A DNA stretch of 64,000 nt from Streptomyces sp. TRM68416 (GTDB lineage: Bacteria; Actinomycetota; Actinomycetes; Streptomycetales; Streptomycetaceae). This document shows positions 25,917 through 34,565 of the stretch, piece after piece (position 1 is the first letter of the stretch; the number at the start of each line of letters is the position of its first letter). The position numbers and the translations under genes are program-made. The notes beneath the pieces were generated by a model. The model had not been told where the DNA came from, ran no database searches, and saw nothing but the letters and a program-made list of their open reading frames with translations. Location of the stretch: positions 36,111-100,110 of the forward strand of contig NZ_JACVWU010000031.1 of the NCBI RefSeq assembly GCF_014596915.1, written 5' to 3'.

Positions 25917-26452
25917 GATCTCCATGCTGCCCGCAGACACAGCAGCCGCGCGTCGTCCGTAACGACGGCTCTTCTCCACCGTACGGCTGAGGAGCGGACC
26001 CGCCGTGGGAAGGACGGAGCGGGAGTCCAACTGCTGGACAGGCGGGTTCTCCAGCCACCCGGCGATTGGGGACAACACGATCGACACCGGTGAGCGTTCC
26101 CGCTCACGGCACTGGGCGGAGCGGGATGCCCGTCACGGCAAGGATCTTGAGGCAACCCGTAACTCCGGGGGCGGTCCGGGGTTGGTAGCGGTTGGGGGCC
26201 TGCTGGGTGGGTGCGGTCCCCTGCGCTCAATTCCTCCGAGCTTCGAGTGAAGACTCGCGGGGGTGCGTATGTCGGGAGGGGCCAGGACGGCGAGCGACCT
26301 GCTCGCCCCAGGACAGCGGGAGGACGGGGAGCGGTGACGGTGATCGAGTCTGCCCACGGGCGGTTGCCCGGAGCGGCGGGGAGCGAAGCAGGTGCGCATT
26401 CGTCGGGCGTGAGTCGAAGGACGAGCGGGGGCCGAGGGCTGGGTGGGAGCCG
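25917..26452. other. Intergenic region upstream of the siderophore locus
   Basis: In this 536-bp stretch I see a perfect palindrome GTGAGCG-TTCC-CGCTCAC at 26090-26107 and, near the right end, an imperfect duplicated block of about 50-60 bp (about 26402-26458 and 26464-26520) with GACGAGCGGGGGCC-like and GACGAACGCGGGCC-like cores that runs into the first gene's 5' end. I found no good match to the actinobacterial iron box (TTAGGTTAGGCTCACCTAA type). Confidence 0.5.
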
Positions 26453-27889
26453 GTGATCGAGTGTGAGCTGAGGGACGAACGCGGGCCCGTGGCTGGGCGC
26501 GAGTCGGTGGGGGAGCGTTCGCTGCAGGACGGGATTCTGCGGCGGCAGTCGGCGCGCGAGCCGGCGGCACGCACCTACGCGCGCGCTCTGCCGATCGTGC
26601 CCGTACGCGCGCGTGGACTGACCATCGAGGGTGCGGACGGCCGCCGATACCTGGACTGCCTGTCGGGGGCGGGGGCGCTGGCCCTCGGCCACAATCACCC
26701 CGTGGTCCTGGAGGCCATCCGCAAGGTCCTCGACTCCGGCGCACCCCTGCACGTCCTCGACCTCGCGACCCCCGTCAAGGACGCCTTCATCACCGAGCTG
26801 CTCCGCACCCTGCCACCGGCGCTCGCCGCACACGCGCGCGTGCAGTTCTGCGGACCGGCCGGAACCGACGCGGTGCAGGCTGCCGGGAGGCTCGTCCGCG
26901 CCGCGACGGGCCGCACCGGCCTGCTCGATTTCACCGTCACCCACCACGGGGCGACCGCCACCGCCGACGATCCACCGGTCGTCGGCCTCACCTGCCCGCA
27001 GGACGCCCGCAACCCGTTCGGTGCCGACACAGACCACGACCTCGAACTCGCCGCCCGCTGGGTCGAGTCCGTCCTCGACGACCCCGAGCACGGCGTGCCC
27101 CGGCCCGCCGGGATGCTCCTGGAGCCCGTACAGGGCCACGGCGGCGTGGTCCCCGCGCCCGACGCCTGGATGCGACGCATACGACAGATCACCGACGACC
27201 GGTCCGTCCCACTGATCGTCGACGAGGTGCAGACCGGTGTCGGACGCACCGGCGCCTTCTGGGCGGTGGAGCACAGCGGTGTCACCCCTGACGTGATGGT
27301 GCTCTCGCGAGCCATCGGAGGCAGCCTTCCGCTGGCCGTCCTGGTTTACCGCGACGACCTCGACATCGGGGAGCATGGCGTCCGCGCGGACACCTTCCCC
27401 GGCAACCAGCTCGCCATGGCCGCCGGCACGGCGACGCTCGCCTACGTCCGCGAGAACGGACTGGCCCGACGAGCGGAACACCTGGGCGCCCGCCTTCTCC
27501 ACCGACTTCGCCAACTTGCCGCGCAGTTCGAGTGCATCGGGGACGTGCGGGGACGCGGCCTGATGATCGGGGTCGAGATGGTGGACCCGGGTGCGGAGCC
27601 GGGCCACGCGGGCGGTGTGGGCGCGGCGGCTGGCTCCGCCCCTCGGCCTGCCGCTTCCGTACTTGCGGCGGCCGTCCAGCGAGAGTGCCTTCGCCGCGGG
27701 CTGATCGTCGACATCGGCGGTCACTGCAACAGCGTCGTACGCCTCCTCCCGCCGCTGACCATCAGCGACGAGCAGGCCGCCGCGGTCCTCGACCGGCTGT
27801 CCGACGCCGTGGAGGCCGTCGCGCGCGGTCACCGGGATCGCCGGGCTCCCCGGGCCCGCCCGAAGCACACGGACCGGCGCGACGGCTGA
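26453..27889 (+). CDS. Class III aminotransferase-like protein of the siderophore locus; PLP lysine replaced
   Basis: About 478 residues, closest in pattern to 2,4-diaminobutyrate aminotransferases of siderophore clusters (RhbA type): AARTYARALPIVPVRARGLT, YLDCLSGAGALALGHNHPVV, DEVQTGVGRTGAFWAVEHSG. Three deviations stand out. The strictly conserved PLP-binding Lys (family motif [GSA]-K-x2-3-G-G) is Arg-286 here, in DVMVLSRAIGGSLPLAV, codon CGA at 27308-27310. The usual EPVQGEGG is EPVQGHGG. About 30 residues normally between HHG and CPFG are missing (HHGATATADDPPVVGLTCPQ). The N-terminal start is uncertain; GTG 26453 and in-frame GTGs nearby are possible. It may be inactive as a transaminase or do another job. 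It is followed by the NIS synthetase gene after 124 bp. Confidence 0.75.
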   Translation: MIECELRDERGPVAGRESVGERSLQDGILRRQSAREPAARTYARALPIVPVRARGLTIEGADGRRYLDCLSGAGALALGHNHPVVLEAIRKVLDSGAPLHVLDLATPVKDAFITELLRTLPPALAAHARVQFCGPAGTDAVQAAGRLVRAATGRTGLLDFTVTHHGATATADDPPVVGLTCPQDARNPFGADTDHDLELAARWVESVLDDPEHGVPRPAGMLLEPVQGHGGVVPAPDAWMRRIRQITDDRSVPLIVDEVQTGVGRTGAFWAVEHSGVTPDVMVLSRAIGGSLPLAVLVYRDDLDIGEHGVRADTFPGNQLAMAAGTATLAYVRENGLARRAEHLGARLLHRLRQLAAQFECIGDVRGRGLMIGVEMVDPGAEPGHAGGVGAAAGSAPRPAASVLAAAVQRECLRRGLIVDIGGHCNSVVRLLPPLTISDEQAAAVLDRLSDAVEAVARGHRDRRAPRARPKHTDRRDG

Positions 27890-28013
27890 CGGGCCCACAA
27901 CGGGCGGCCCCTCCAGCCGATGGCTCGACCACCCGCGAGACCGCACCGCCCGACGGCACCGCTTCAACACCTGCCACCACTTCTCCAACAGAACCACCTC
28001 TCTAGGAACAGAC

Positions 28014-30317
28014 GTGAACTCCACCCCCGCATCCGACGACCGGCCCGCCACAGGCCCCCGGGACCTCGCCGAAGCCGGGCTCCCCAACACGACGCCGCAC
28101 ACCACCCCCGCCGCAGCGGTCCCCCGGAAGCCGGGGAGCGGCGGGCGGCGAGGGGACGCGTCGCCTGCGGTACGGGGTGGGGGCGCGGGGGCTGTCGCAC
28201 GGGGAGGGGACATGGAGGCTTCGGTGCGGGCGAGGGAGGCGGAGTCCGCCGTACGGCGAGAGACGACGGAGCGTTCGGTGAGGGGAGCGCGCGCGGATGC
28301 TGATGCAGCACCAGGGAGTGCGCCCTCGTGGGGAGGCGCAGAGAGCGCTCCGATGCCCGGAGCGACGGGACGCGCACCGTCACACGAAGCGGTACCTCCG
28401 AGCCGTCCGGAGCGTACTCCGGCGCAGGGCGGCGCCCCGGACGTGGAGCGAGTCCGCCGCCCCTCGGGCGGCCCCCCGGCGTTTGCCGACCCGTACAGCG
28501 CAGCTCAGGCCGCCGCGGTGGACAACCTGCTCCGCTGCTGGGTGAGAGAAGCGAACCTTCCCGCTCCCTCCGACGGAACCCTCCGCATCCCCCTCCCCGC
28601 CAGCGGCACAGCCCTGCTCGCCCCGGTCCGCTACTGGTCCCCGACGGGCTGGCACCAGTTCGGCCCCCCGCTACTGGCCGACGCACCCGAGCAGTCCCCG
28701 TCGGCCGACGCGACGACGATCGCCGCTCTGCTCGCCCGAGAAACAGCCGGCGGGAGTGATGCAGCGGCAACCCCCGCCTCCCGGCCCGCCCACTCCTCGG
28801 GAGCGACCGGCGCGCCGGTGAACGCAGGTCCTGCTCCCGCCCATCGAGCCGACCTCGTCGCCCGGGTCGCCGACTCCGTCCGCCGAACCGCCGTGTTCAT
28901 CAGCGAACGCCGGAACCGCCCCGCCGACGGGCCCGACCTCTTCCTGAACGCCGAGCAGGCTCTCGTCCTGGGCCACCCTCTGCACCCGGCCCCGAAAAGC
29001 CGCGAAGGCATCTCCGAGTCCGAAGCACCGCTGTACTCACCTGAGTTGCGCGGCTCCTTTCCCCTGCACTGGATCGCCGTAGCTCCCGCCGTGCTCGCCA
29101 CCGACTCGGCGTGGACCGAACGCGGCCGACGCATCGCCGCACCCCAGCTCACCACCCGCCTCGCCGGCCCCGATCTACCGTTGCCCGACACATACGCGGC
29201 CCTCCCTGTGCACCCCTGGCAGATGCGTGAGGTCCGCCACCGGCCCGCGGTCGCCGCCCTGTTCGACGCAGGGTTGCTTCGAGACCTCGGTCCCCATGGC
29301 GTCCCGTGGCACCCCACCTCCTCGGTACGCACCGTCCACCGGTCCGGTGCACCCGCGATGCTCAAGCTGTCGCTGGGCCTGCGTATCACCAACTCCCGTA
29401 GAGAGAACCTCCGCAAGGAACTGCACCGCGGTGTCGAGGTGCACCGGCTGCTGCGCAGTGGCCTGTCCAGGCGCTGGCAGGCCGCCCATCCGGGGTTCGA
29501 CATCGTCCGCGACCCGGCCTGGCTCGCCGTGGACGGACCGGAGGGCGGGCCGCTGCCCGGACTCGACGTGATGATCCGGCACAACCCGTTCGACCCCGCC
29601 GACGACGTGTCCTGTGTCGCCGGGCTCGCCGCGCCCCGCCCGTACACCGCCGAGTCGGCCAGGAGCGGGAAGAATCGCCGTCCGGCGGCGCTTACCGTGC
29701 GCTCCCGCCTCGCCGACGTCGTCACCCGTCTCGCCGGGCGAACCGGTCGGCCCCGAGGCGCCGTGGCCGCCGAGTGGTTCCTGCGCTACCTCGAACAGGT
29801 CGTCAGGCCCGTGCTCTGGCTGGACGCGGAGGCGGGCATCGCGCTGGAGGCCCACCAGCAGAACACGCTGCTCGTGCTGGACGCCGACGGCTGGCCCGCC
29901 GGCGGTCGCTACCGCGACAACCAGGGCTACTACTTCCGTGAGTCCCGACGCGAGGAACTCGACGCCCTCCTGCCCGGTATCGGTGAGCACAGCGACACCT
30001 TCGTCCCCGACGAGGTCACCGACGAGCGCTTCGCCTACTACCTCGGTATCAACAACGTGCTCGGCCTCATCGGCGCGTTCGGCTCCCAGGGCCTCGCCGA
30101 CGAACGGCTGCTGCTCGCGGCCTTCCGGCGCTTCCTGGGCGACGTGGCTTCCGGCCCGGGCCGACTGAGCACCCCACTGCCCACCCTTCTGCTCGACTCG
30201 CCTGTCCTGCGCTGCAAAGCCAACCTCCTCACCCGCTTGCACGGCCTCGACGAACTCGTCGGCCCGGTCGACACGCAGTCCGTCTACGTCACCATGGCCA
30301 ACCCACTCCATTCCTGA
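28014..30317 (+). CDS. IucA/IucC-type NRPS-independent siderophore synthetase with long N-terminal extension
   Basis: A 767-residue enzyme. From about residue 158 it is a standard NIS synthetase: NLLRCWVREANLP, LGHPLHPAPKSREGIS, LPVHPWQMREVRH, SSVRTVHRSG, MLKLSLGLRITNSRRENL, EAHQQNTLLVLDADG and RYRDNQGYYFRES, which form the ATP and substrate sites; a ferric-reductase-like C-terminal domain follows. These enzymes adenylate a carboxylate such as citrate and condense it with an amine or alcohol. The first 155 residues are low-complexity and charged, and a second Ala/Pro-rich insertion lies at about 245-280; both are unusual. The GTG start has AGGAA 6 nt upstream. It sits between the aminotransferase-like gene and a GNAT gene. 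Confidence 0.88.
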   Translation: MNSTPASDDRPATGPRDLAEAGLPNTTPHTTPAAAVPRKPGSGGRRGDASPAVRGGGAGAVARGGDMEASVRAREAESAVRRETTERSVRGARADADAAPGSAPSWGGAESAPMPGATGRAPSHEAVPPSRPERTPAQGGAPDVERVRRPSGGPPAFADPYSAAQAAAVDNLLRCWVREANLPAPSDGTLRIPLPASGTALLAPVRYWSPTGWHQFGPPLLADAPEQSPSADATTIAALLARETAGGSDAAATPASRPAHSSGATGAPVNAGPAPAHRADLVARVADSVRRTAVFISERRNRPADGPDLFLNAEQALVLGHPLHPAPKSREGISESEAPLYSPELRGSFPLHWIAVAPAVLATDSAWTERGRRIAAPQLTTRLAGPDLPLPDTYAALPVHPWQMREVRHRPAVAALFDAGLLRDLGPHGVPWHPTSSVRTVHRSGAPAMLKLSLGLRITNSRRENLRKELHRGVEVHRLLRSGLSRRWQAAHPGFDIVRDPAWLAVDGPEGGPLPGLDVMIRHNPFDPADDVSCVAGLAAPRPYTAESARSGKNRRPAALTVRSRLADVVTRLAGRTGRPRGAVAAEWFLRYLEQVVRPVLWLDAEAGIALEAHQQNTLLVLDADGWPAGGRYRDNQGYYFRESRREELDALLPGIGEHSDTFVPDEVTDERFAYYLGINNVLGLIGAFGSQGLADERLLLAAFRRFLGDVASGPGRLSTPLPTLLLDSPVLRCKANLLTRLHGLDELVGPVDTQSVYVTMANPLHS

Positions 30318-30433
30318 ACGCCGTTCGTGAACCTGGCCCCAGCCTCCGACCACCCGTCCCGCTTCATCTCATCCCAACTCCCTTCATTGCTTGAGGAACA
30401 TGACCCACCCCGCCTCCTGAGAGGAGCGTCGCC

Positions 30434-31237
30434 GTGCCTCCCGCCGATGCAAGTGCCGACGCCGGTATTGGTATTGACCCCGCCGCCTCTGCCGGCGCCG
30501 ACACGCACCCTCGTACCGGCTCCCCCGGGGACGGCGAGGACACGCTGGACCTGCGTCTGCCCGCCGAACTTCTCGCGCTGTTGGCCACGACGGAGGCGGG
30601 CACCCACGGGAAAGGCAGCGAAGGCGACGGTCCCGTCCCGCCCGCTGCCGTCCGTACTGTCGGCGACGACCTGCTCGACAGCGTCGGCGACTGGGGTCCC
30701 ATCGCCACGGCCGTGGGCGTGTTCCACCTCGTCCCGGTGCGCATCGAACGGGATCTCCCCCTCATCAGCGGCTGGATGAACGACCCCGCCGTCGCCGCCT
30801 TCTGGGAGCTGGCCGGCCCCCGGAGCGTGACCGAACAGCACGTACGCTCGCAACTCGCCGGCGACGGACGCAGCATGCCCTGCATGGGCGTGCTGGAGGG
30901 CACGCCGATGAGCTACTGGGAGATCTACCGGGCAGACCTCGACCCGCTGGCCCGCCACTGTCCCGCCCGACCTCACGACACCGGTATCCACCTCCTCATC
31001 GGCCATGCCGCCGACCGAGGACGAGGCCTGGGCACGGCTCTTCTCCGAGCCGTCGCCGACCTCGTACTCGACAGACGCCCCGCCTGTGCGCGCGTCGTCG
31101 CGGAACCCGACATCCGCAACACCCCCTCCGTCTCCGCCTTCCTGAGCGCCGGCTTCAGGTTCTCCGCCGAGGTGGACCTGCCCGCCAAGCGGGCCGCCCT
31201 CATGGTCAGAGACCGGTCCTTGCGCGATCTGCTGTGA
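30434..31237 (+). CDS. GNAT acyltransferase of the siderophore locus (IucB/RhbD-like)
   Basis: A 267-residue protein. The first 90 residues are variable. The GNAT domain (about 95-267) has HLVPVRIERDLPLISGWMND, MSYWEIYRADLDPLARH, GIHLLIG and the acyl-CoA loop RGRGLGTALLRAV, which together are typical of N-hydroxylysine/diamine acetyltransferases of aerobactin- and rhizobactin-type pathways. It should acylate an amine or hydroxylamine of the siderophore precursor. The GTG at 30434 follows GAGAGGAGCG. No decarboxylase (RhbB) or N-hydroxylase (RhbE/IucD) gene is present in the window, so the pathway would need enzymes encoded elsewhere. Confidence 0.85.
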   Translation: MPPADASADAGIGIDPAASAGADTHPRTGSPGDGEDTLDLRLPAELLALLATTEAGTHGKGSEGDGPVPPAAVRTVGDDLLDSVGDWGPIATAVGVFHLVPVRIERDLPLISGWMNDPAVAAFWELAGPRSVTEQHVRSQLAGDGRSMPCMGVLEGTPMSYWEIYRADLDPLARHCPARPHDTGIHLLIGHAADRGRGLGTALLRAVADLVLDRRPACARVVAEPDIRNTPSVSAFLSAGFRFSAEVDLPAKRAALMVRDRSLRDLL

Positions 31238-31570
31238 CGCCGTGCGACGACATCGTCATTTCTGGTACACCGCTCGGGCCGCGCAGGTTCCCGTTCGCGG
31301 CGAACAAATTTCAGGGCGAGTGGAGCGAGGGCGGGGGGAGTCGCGTGGGCCGGAAGCACACCGGGCCGGGCCAGGCCGTTCCGACGCGATCCGCCTCGAT
31401 TCGATCCGCCCTGACGCGGCATCCCACCCCAACACCTCACACCTCACACCTCACCCCTCACGCCTCCCCTTTTCCGCCCCCACCGCCCGAGGACGTCCGG
31501 TCTTGATCCAGACCGCCGCCACCCCCGTGATCACCCGTTTGTCAGTGCCGGGCCGTAGGGTGGTCGCGCT
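31238..31570. other. Intergenic region between siderophore locus and helicase gene
   Basis: The 333 bp contain a pyrimidine-rich strand with repeated ACCTCAC motifs (about 31430-31475) and the upstream region of the helicase gene. No gene is evident. A TAGGGT at 31556 could be a -10 element but lacks a matching -35. Confidence 0.4.
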
Positions 31571-33559
31571 ATGACGAAGCCCTCACTCCCCGAACTCCTG
31601 CATGCTGCCGTCACTGCTGTCGGCGGTACGGAGCGCCCCGGCCAGGTGACCATGGCCGAAGCCGTCGCGGAGGCGATCGACGACGGTTCCCACCTGCTCG
31701 TCCAGGCAGGCACCGGTACCGGAAAGTCGCTCGGCTACCTCGTGCCCGCGCTCGCGCACGGGGAGCGCGTAGTCGTTGCGACGGCCACGCTGGCCCTGCA
31801 GCGCCAGCTCGTGGAGCGCGACCTGCCGCGTACGGTCGACGCGCTCCACCCGCTGCTGCGCCGCCGCCCGGAGTTCGCCATGCTCAAGGGCAGATCGAAC
31901 TACCTGTGTCTGCACCGTCTCCACGAGGGCGTGCCGCAGGACGAGGAAGAGGGGCTGTTCGACCAGTTCGAGGCGGCCGCGCCCACCAGCAAGCTGGGCC
32001 AGGACCTGCTGCGGCTGCGCGACTGGTCGGACGAGACGGAGACCGGCGACCGCGACGACCTCACGCCCGGTGTCTCCGACCGTGCCTGGGCCCAGGTCTC
32101 CGTCTCCTCGCGGGAGTGCCTGGGCGCCACGAAATGCGCGTACGGGGCCGAGTGCTTCGCCGAGATGGCCCGCGAGCGTGCCAAGCTCGCAGAGGTCGTC
32201 GTGACGAACCACGCGCTGCTCGCGATCGACGCCATCGAGGGCGCCCCGGTCCTGCCGCAGCACGAGGTGCTCATCGTCGACGAGGCCCACGAGCTGGTCT
32301 CCCGGGTCACCGGCGTCGCCACCGGCGAGCTCACTCCGGGCCAGGTCAACCGTGCCGTGCGCCGCGCGGCCAAGTTGGTCAACGAGAAGGCCGCCGACCA
32401 GCTCCAGACCGCCGCCGAGGGCTTCGAGCGGCTGATGGAGCTGGCTCTGCCCGGCCGCTTGGAGGAGATCCCCGAGGATCTCGGCTACGCGCTGATGGCC
32501 TTGCGCGACGCCTGCCGCACGGTGATCTCCGCGATCGGGGCGACCCGTGACAAGTCGGTGCAGGACGAGGACGCGGTCCGCAAGCAGGCGCTGGCTTCCG
32601 TGGAGACCGTGCACGATGTGGCGGAGCGGATCACGAACGGCTCCGAGTGGGACGTCGTCTGGTACGAGCGGCACGACCGCTTCGGCGCCTCCCTCCGCGT
32701 CGCCCCCATGTCGGTTTCGGGGCTGCTGCGCGAGAAGCTGTTCACAGACCGTTCGGTGACCCTGACCTCCGCGACGCTGAAGCTGGGCGGCGACTTCAAC
32801 GGCGTCGGCGCCTCCCTGGGACTCGCTCCCGAAGGCACCGAGGGCGACGACGTTCCGCAGTGGAAGGGCGTCGACGTCGGCTCGCCCTTCGACTATCCGA
32901 AGCAGGGCATCCTGTACGTCGCCAAGCATCTGTCGCGACCCGCGCGGGACGGCGACCGGGCGGACATGCTGGATGAGCTCACCGAGCTGATCCAGGCGGC
33001 CGGGGGCCGTACGCTCGGGCTGTTCTCCTCGATGCGGGCCGCCCAGCTCGCCGCCGAGGAGCTGCGCTCCCGCATCCCCGAGTTCCCGATCCTCCTTCAG
33101 GGCGAGGAGACGCTCGGCGAGCTGATCAAGAGCTTCGCGGCCGACCCGAGGACCTGTCTCTTCGGCACGCTCTCGCTCTGGCAGGGCGTTGATGTGCCCG
33201 GACCCAGCTGCCAACTCGTCGTCATGGACAAGATTCCGTTCCCGCGCCCCGACGATCCGCTGATGAGCGCTCGCCAGAAGGCGGTGGAGGACGCCGGAGG
33301 CAACGGTTTCATGGCGGTGGCGGCGACCCACGCGGCGCTGCTCATGGCCCAGGGCGCCGGTCGCCTCGTCCGCGCCTCGGGGGACCGCGGCGTGGTCGCC
33401 GTACTGGACCAGCGACTGGCCACGGCTCGGTACGGGAGCTATCTGAAGGCGTCACTGCCCGACTTCTGGTACACCACGGACCGTCAGCAGGTCCGCAGGT
33501 CGCTGGCGGCGATCGACGCGGCAGCGAAGCAGGCGGAAACGCAGGCCGGAGACGAGTGA
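31571..33559 (+). CDS. DinG/XPD-type ATP-dependent DNA helicase
   Basis: A 662-residue superfamily 2 helicase. Motif I is LVQAGTGTGKSLGYLVP (about 40-56). A four-cysteine iron-sulfur set is visible in SNYLCLHRL and SRECLGATKCAYGAECF (C-x6-C-x5/6-C). Motif II is VDEAHEL, and the C-terminal half has LFGTLSLWQGVDVPG and QGAGRLVR. It unwinds 5'-3', acting on R-loops or damaged forks. Its convergent neighbour is lexA. The stop codon is embedded in the first arm of a large terminator. Confidence 0.88.
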   Translation: MTKPSLPELLHAAVTAVGGTERPGQVTMAEAVAEAIDDGSHLLVQAGTGTGKSLGYLVPALAHGERVVVATATLALQRQLVERDLPRTVDALHPLLRRRPEFAMLKGRSNYLCLHRLHEGVPQDEEEGLFDQFEAAAPTSKLGQDLLRLRDWSDETETGDRDDLTPGVSDRAWAQVSVSSRECLGATKCAYGAECFAEMARERAKLAEVVVTNHALLAIDAIEGAPVLPQHEVLIVDEAHELVSRVTGVATGELTPGQVNRAVRRAAKLVNEKAADQLQTAAEGFERLMELALPGRLEEIPEDLGYALMALRDACRTVISAIGATRDKSVQDEDAVRKQALASVETVHDVAERITNGSEWDVVWYERHDRFGASLRVAPMSVSGLLREKLFTDRSVTLTSATLKLGGDFNGVGASLGLAPEGTEGDDVPQWKGVDVGSPFDYPKQGILYVAKHLSRPARDGDRADMLDELTELIQAAGGRTLGLFSSMRAAQLAAEELRSRIPEFPILLQGEETLGELIKSFAADPRTCLFGTLSLWQGVDVPGPSCQLVVMDKIPFPRPDDPLMSARQKAVEDAGGNGFMAVAATHAALLMAQGAGRLVRASGDRGVVAVLDQRLATARYGSYLKASLPDFWYTTDRQQVRRSLAAIDAAAKQAETQAGDE

Positions 33560-33604
33560 GCGGTGGTGGGCCCCTCCCGGCCCCGGGAGGGGCCCACCAC
33601 CGCT
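33559..33604. terminator. Very long perfect terminator hairpin after the helicase gene
   Basis: AGCGGTGGTGGGCCCCTCCC... pairs perfectly with its complement: 22 bp stem, 2-nt loop, 33559-33604. The left arm begins in the helicase stop codon. Confidence 0.9.
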
Positions 33605-33610
33605 CAGCAG

Positions 33611-33630
33611 CGGCCTGTCATCTCAGGCCG
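33611..33630. terminator. Short middle hairpin in the helicase-lexA gap
   Basis: CGGCCT (33611-33616) pairs with AGGCCG (33625-33630) around an 8-nt loop. It stands between two much stronger terminators. Confidence 0.4.
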
Positions 33631-33639
33631 GACAGCGCA

Positions 33640-33673
33640 GGGCCCCGGAACCGGCGCAGGGGTTCCGGGGCCC
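33640..33673. terminator. Terminator hairpin after lexA
   Basis: GGGCCCCGGAACC (33640-33652) and GGTTCCGGGGCCC (33661-33673) form a perfect 13-bp stem with an 8-nt loop, 34 bp beyond the lexA stop on the minus strand. Confidence 0.85.
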
Positions 33674-33707
33674 GGTCGGATGGGCGAGCCTGCCGCGCGC
33701 GTTGCGC

Positions 33708-34487
33708 TCAGACGCGCCGCAGCACCGCGACCACCTTGCCGAGGATGGTCGCGTCGTCGCCGGGGATCGGCTCGTAGGCCGAGTTGTGCGGGAGGAGCCA
33801 GACGTGGCCGTCCTCGCGCTTGAAGCGCTTGACCGTGGCCTCGCCGTCGAGCATCGCGGCCACGATGTCGCCGTTCTCGGCGACCGGCTGGCGGCGGACC
33901 GTGACCCAGTCGCCGTCACAGATCGCGGCCTCGATCATCGAGTCGCCGACGACCTTCAGGACGAACAGCTCGCCGTCGCCGACGAGCTGCCGGGGGAGAG
34001 GAAAGACGTCCTCGACGGACTCCTCCGCGAGGATGGGGCCACCGGCGGCGATGCGGCCGACCAGCGGGACGTACGACGCGGCAGGCTTGCCGGCGGTGTC
34101 CGTGGGCTGCACGGAGGCTGCCTGGTCCGAGCCGCGCACCTCGTACGCGCGGGGGCGGTGCGGGTCGCGGCGGAGGAAGCCCTTGCGCTCCAGTGCCATG
34201 AGCTGGTGTGCGACCGAGGAAGTGCTGGAGAGGCCGACCGCCTGGCCGATCTCGCGCATCGACGGCGGGTAGCCGCGGCGCTGCACGGAGTCCCTGATGA
34301 CCTCGATGACCCGGCGCTGCCGGTCGGTGAGCCCGGAGCTGTCGGCCCGGATGCCTGGAGGTCGGCCCGGCAGGGAGCGCTTGTGCCCGTCGGGATTCGC
34401 GGCTTCGTTCATCGCATGCACCGGCTCAAGTCGGCCCTGGGAGCGGTCCTGGGCAGTGATGGTGGCACTGTCTGCGGTGGTGGTCAC
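33708..34487 (-). CDS. lexA: SOS repressor LexA
   Basis: A 259-residue repressor-protease. The wHTH (about 60-120) has LTDRQRRVIEVIRDSVQRRG, PPSMREIGQAVGLSSTSSVA and HQLMALERKGFLRRDP. The autocleavage site is Ala-Gly in VPLVGRIAAGGPILAEE. The catalytic Ser is in VVGDSMIEAAI and the Lys in GEATVKRFKRE. It is cleaved when RecA filaments form, releasing DNA-repair genes. The GTG at 34487 follows GAGAGGGG; the first 50 residues are a species-specific tail, and an ATG at the MNEAANPDG position is an alternative. A LexA box lies 63 bp upstream, so it is probably autoregulated. Confidence 0.95.
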   Translation of the reverse strand: MTTTADSATITAQDRSQGRLEPVHAMNEAANPDGHKRSLPGRPPGIRADSSGLTDRQRRVIEVIRDSVQRRGYPPSMREIGQAVGLSSTSSVAHQLMALERKGFLRRDPHRPRAYEVRGSDQAASVQPTDTAGKPAASYVPLVGRIAAGGPILAEESVEDVFPLPRQLVGDGELFVLKVVGDSMIEAAICDGDWVTVRRQPVAENGDIVAAMLDGEATVKRFKREDGHVWLLPHNSAYEPIPGDDATILGKVVAVLRRV

Positions 34488-34549
34488 GTCGTCGGCCCCT
34501 CTCGATGGTCTCCCTGCTGGACAACGGTAGTTGCTTTCGAAAGGTTGCG

Positions 34550-34565
34550 CCAAACACACGTTCGA
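34550..34565. promoter_or_regulatory. Candidate LexA box upstream of lexA
   Basis: CCAAAC-ACAC-GTTCGA compares with the actinobacterial consensus TCGAAC-N4-GTTCGA: the right half is perfect and the left half differs at two positions. It lies 63-78 bp before the lexA GTG, where autoregulatory boxes are found. Confidence 0.6.

Noticed and set aside
23164..31237. Region as a recent mobile or genomic island
   Set aside because: It has rearranged genes, but I found no integrase, transposase, tRNA or direct repeats at the ends, and codon use is similar to the surroundings by eye.
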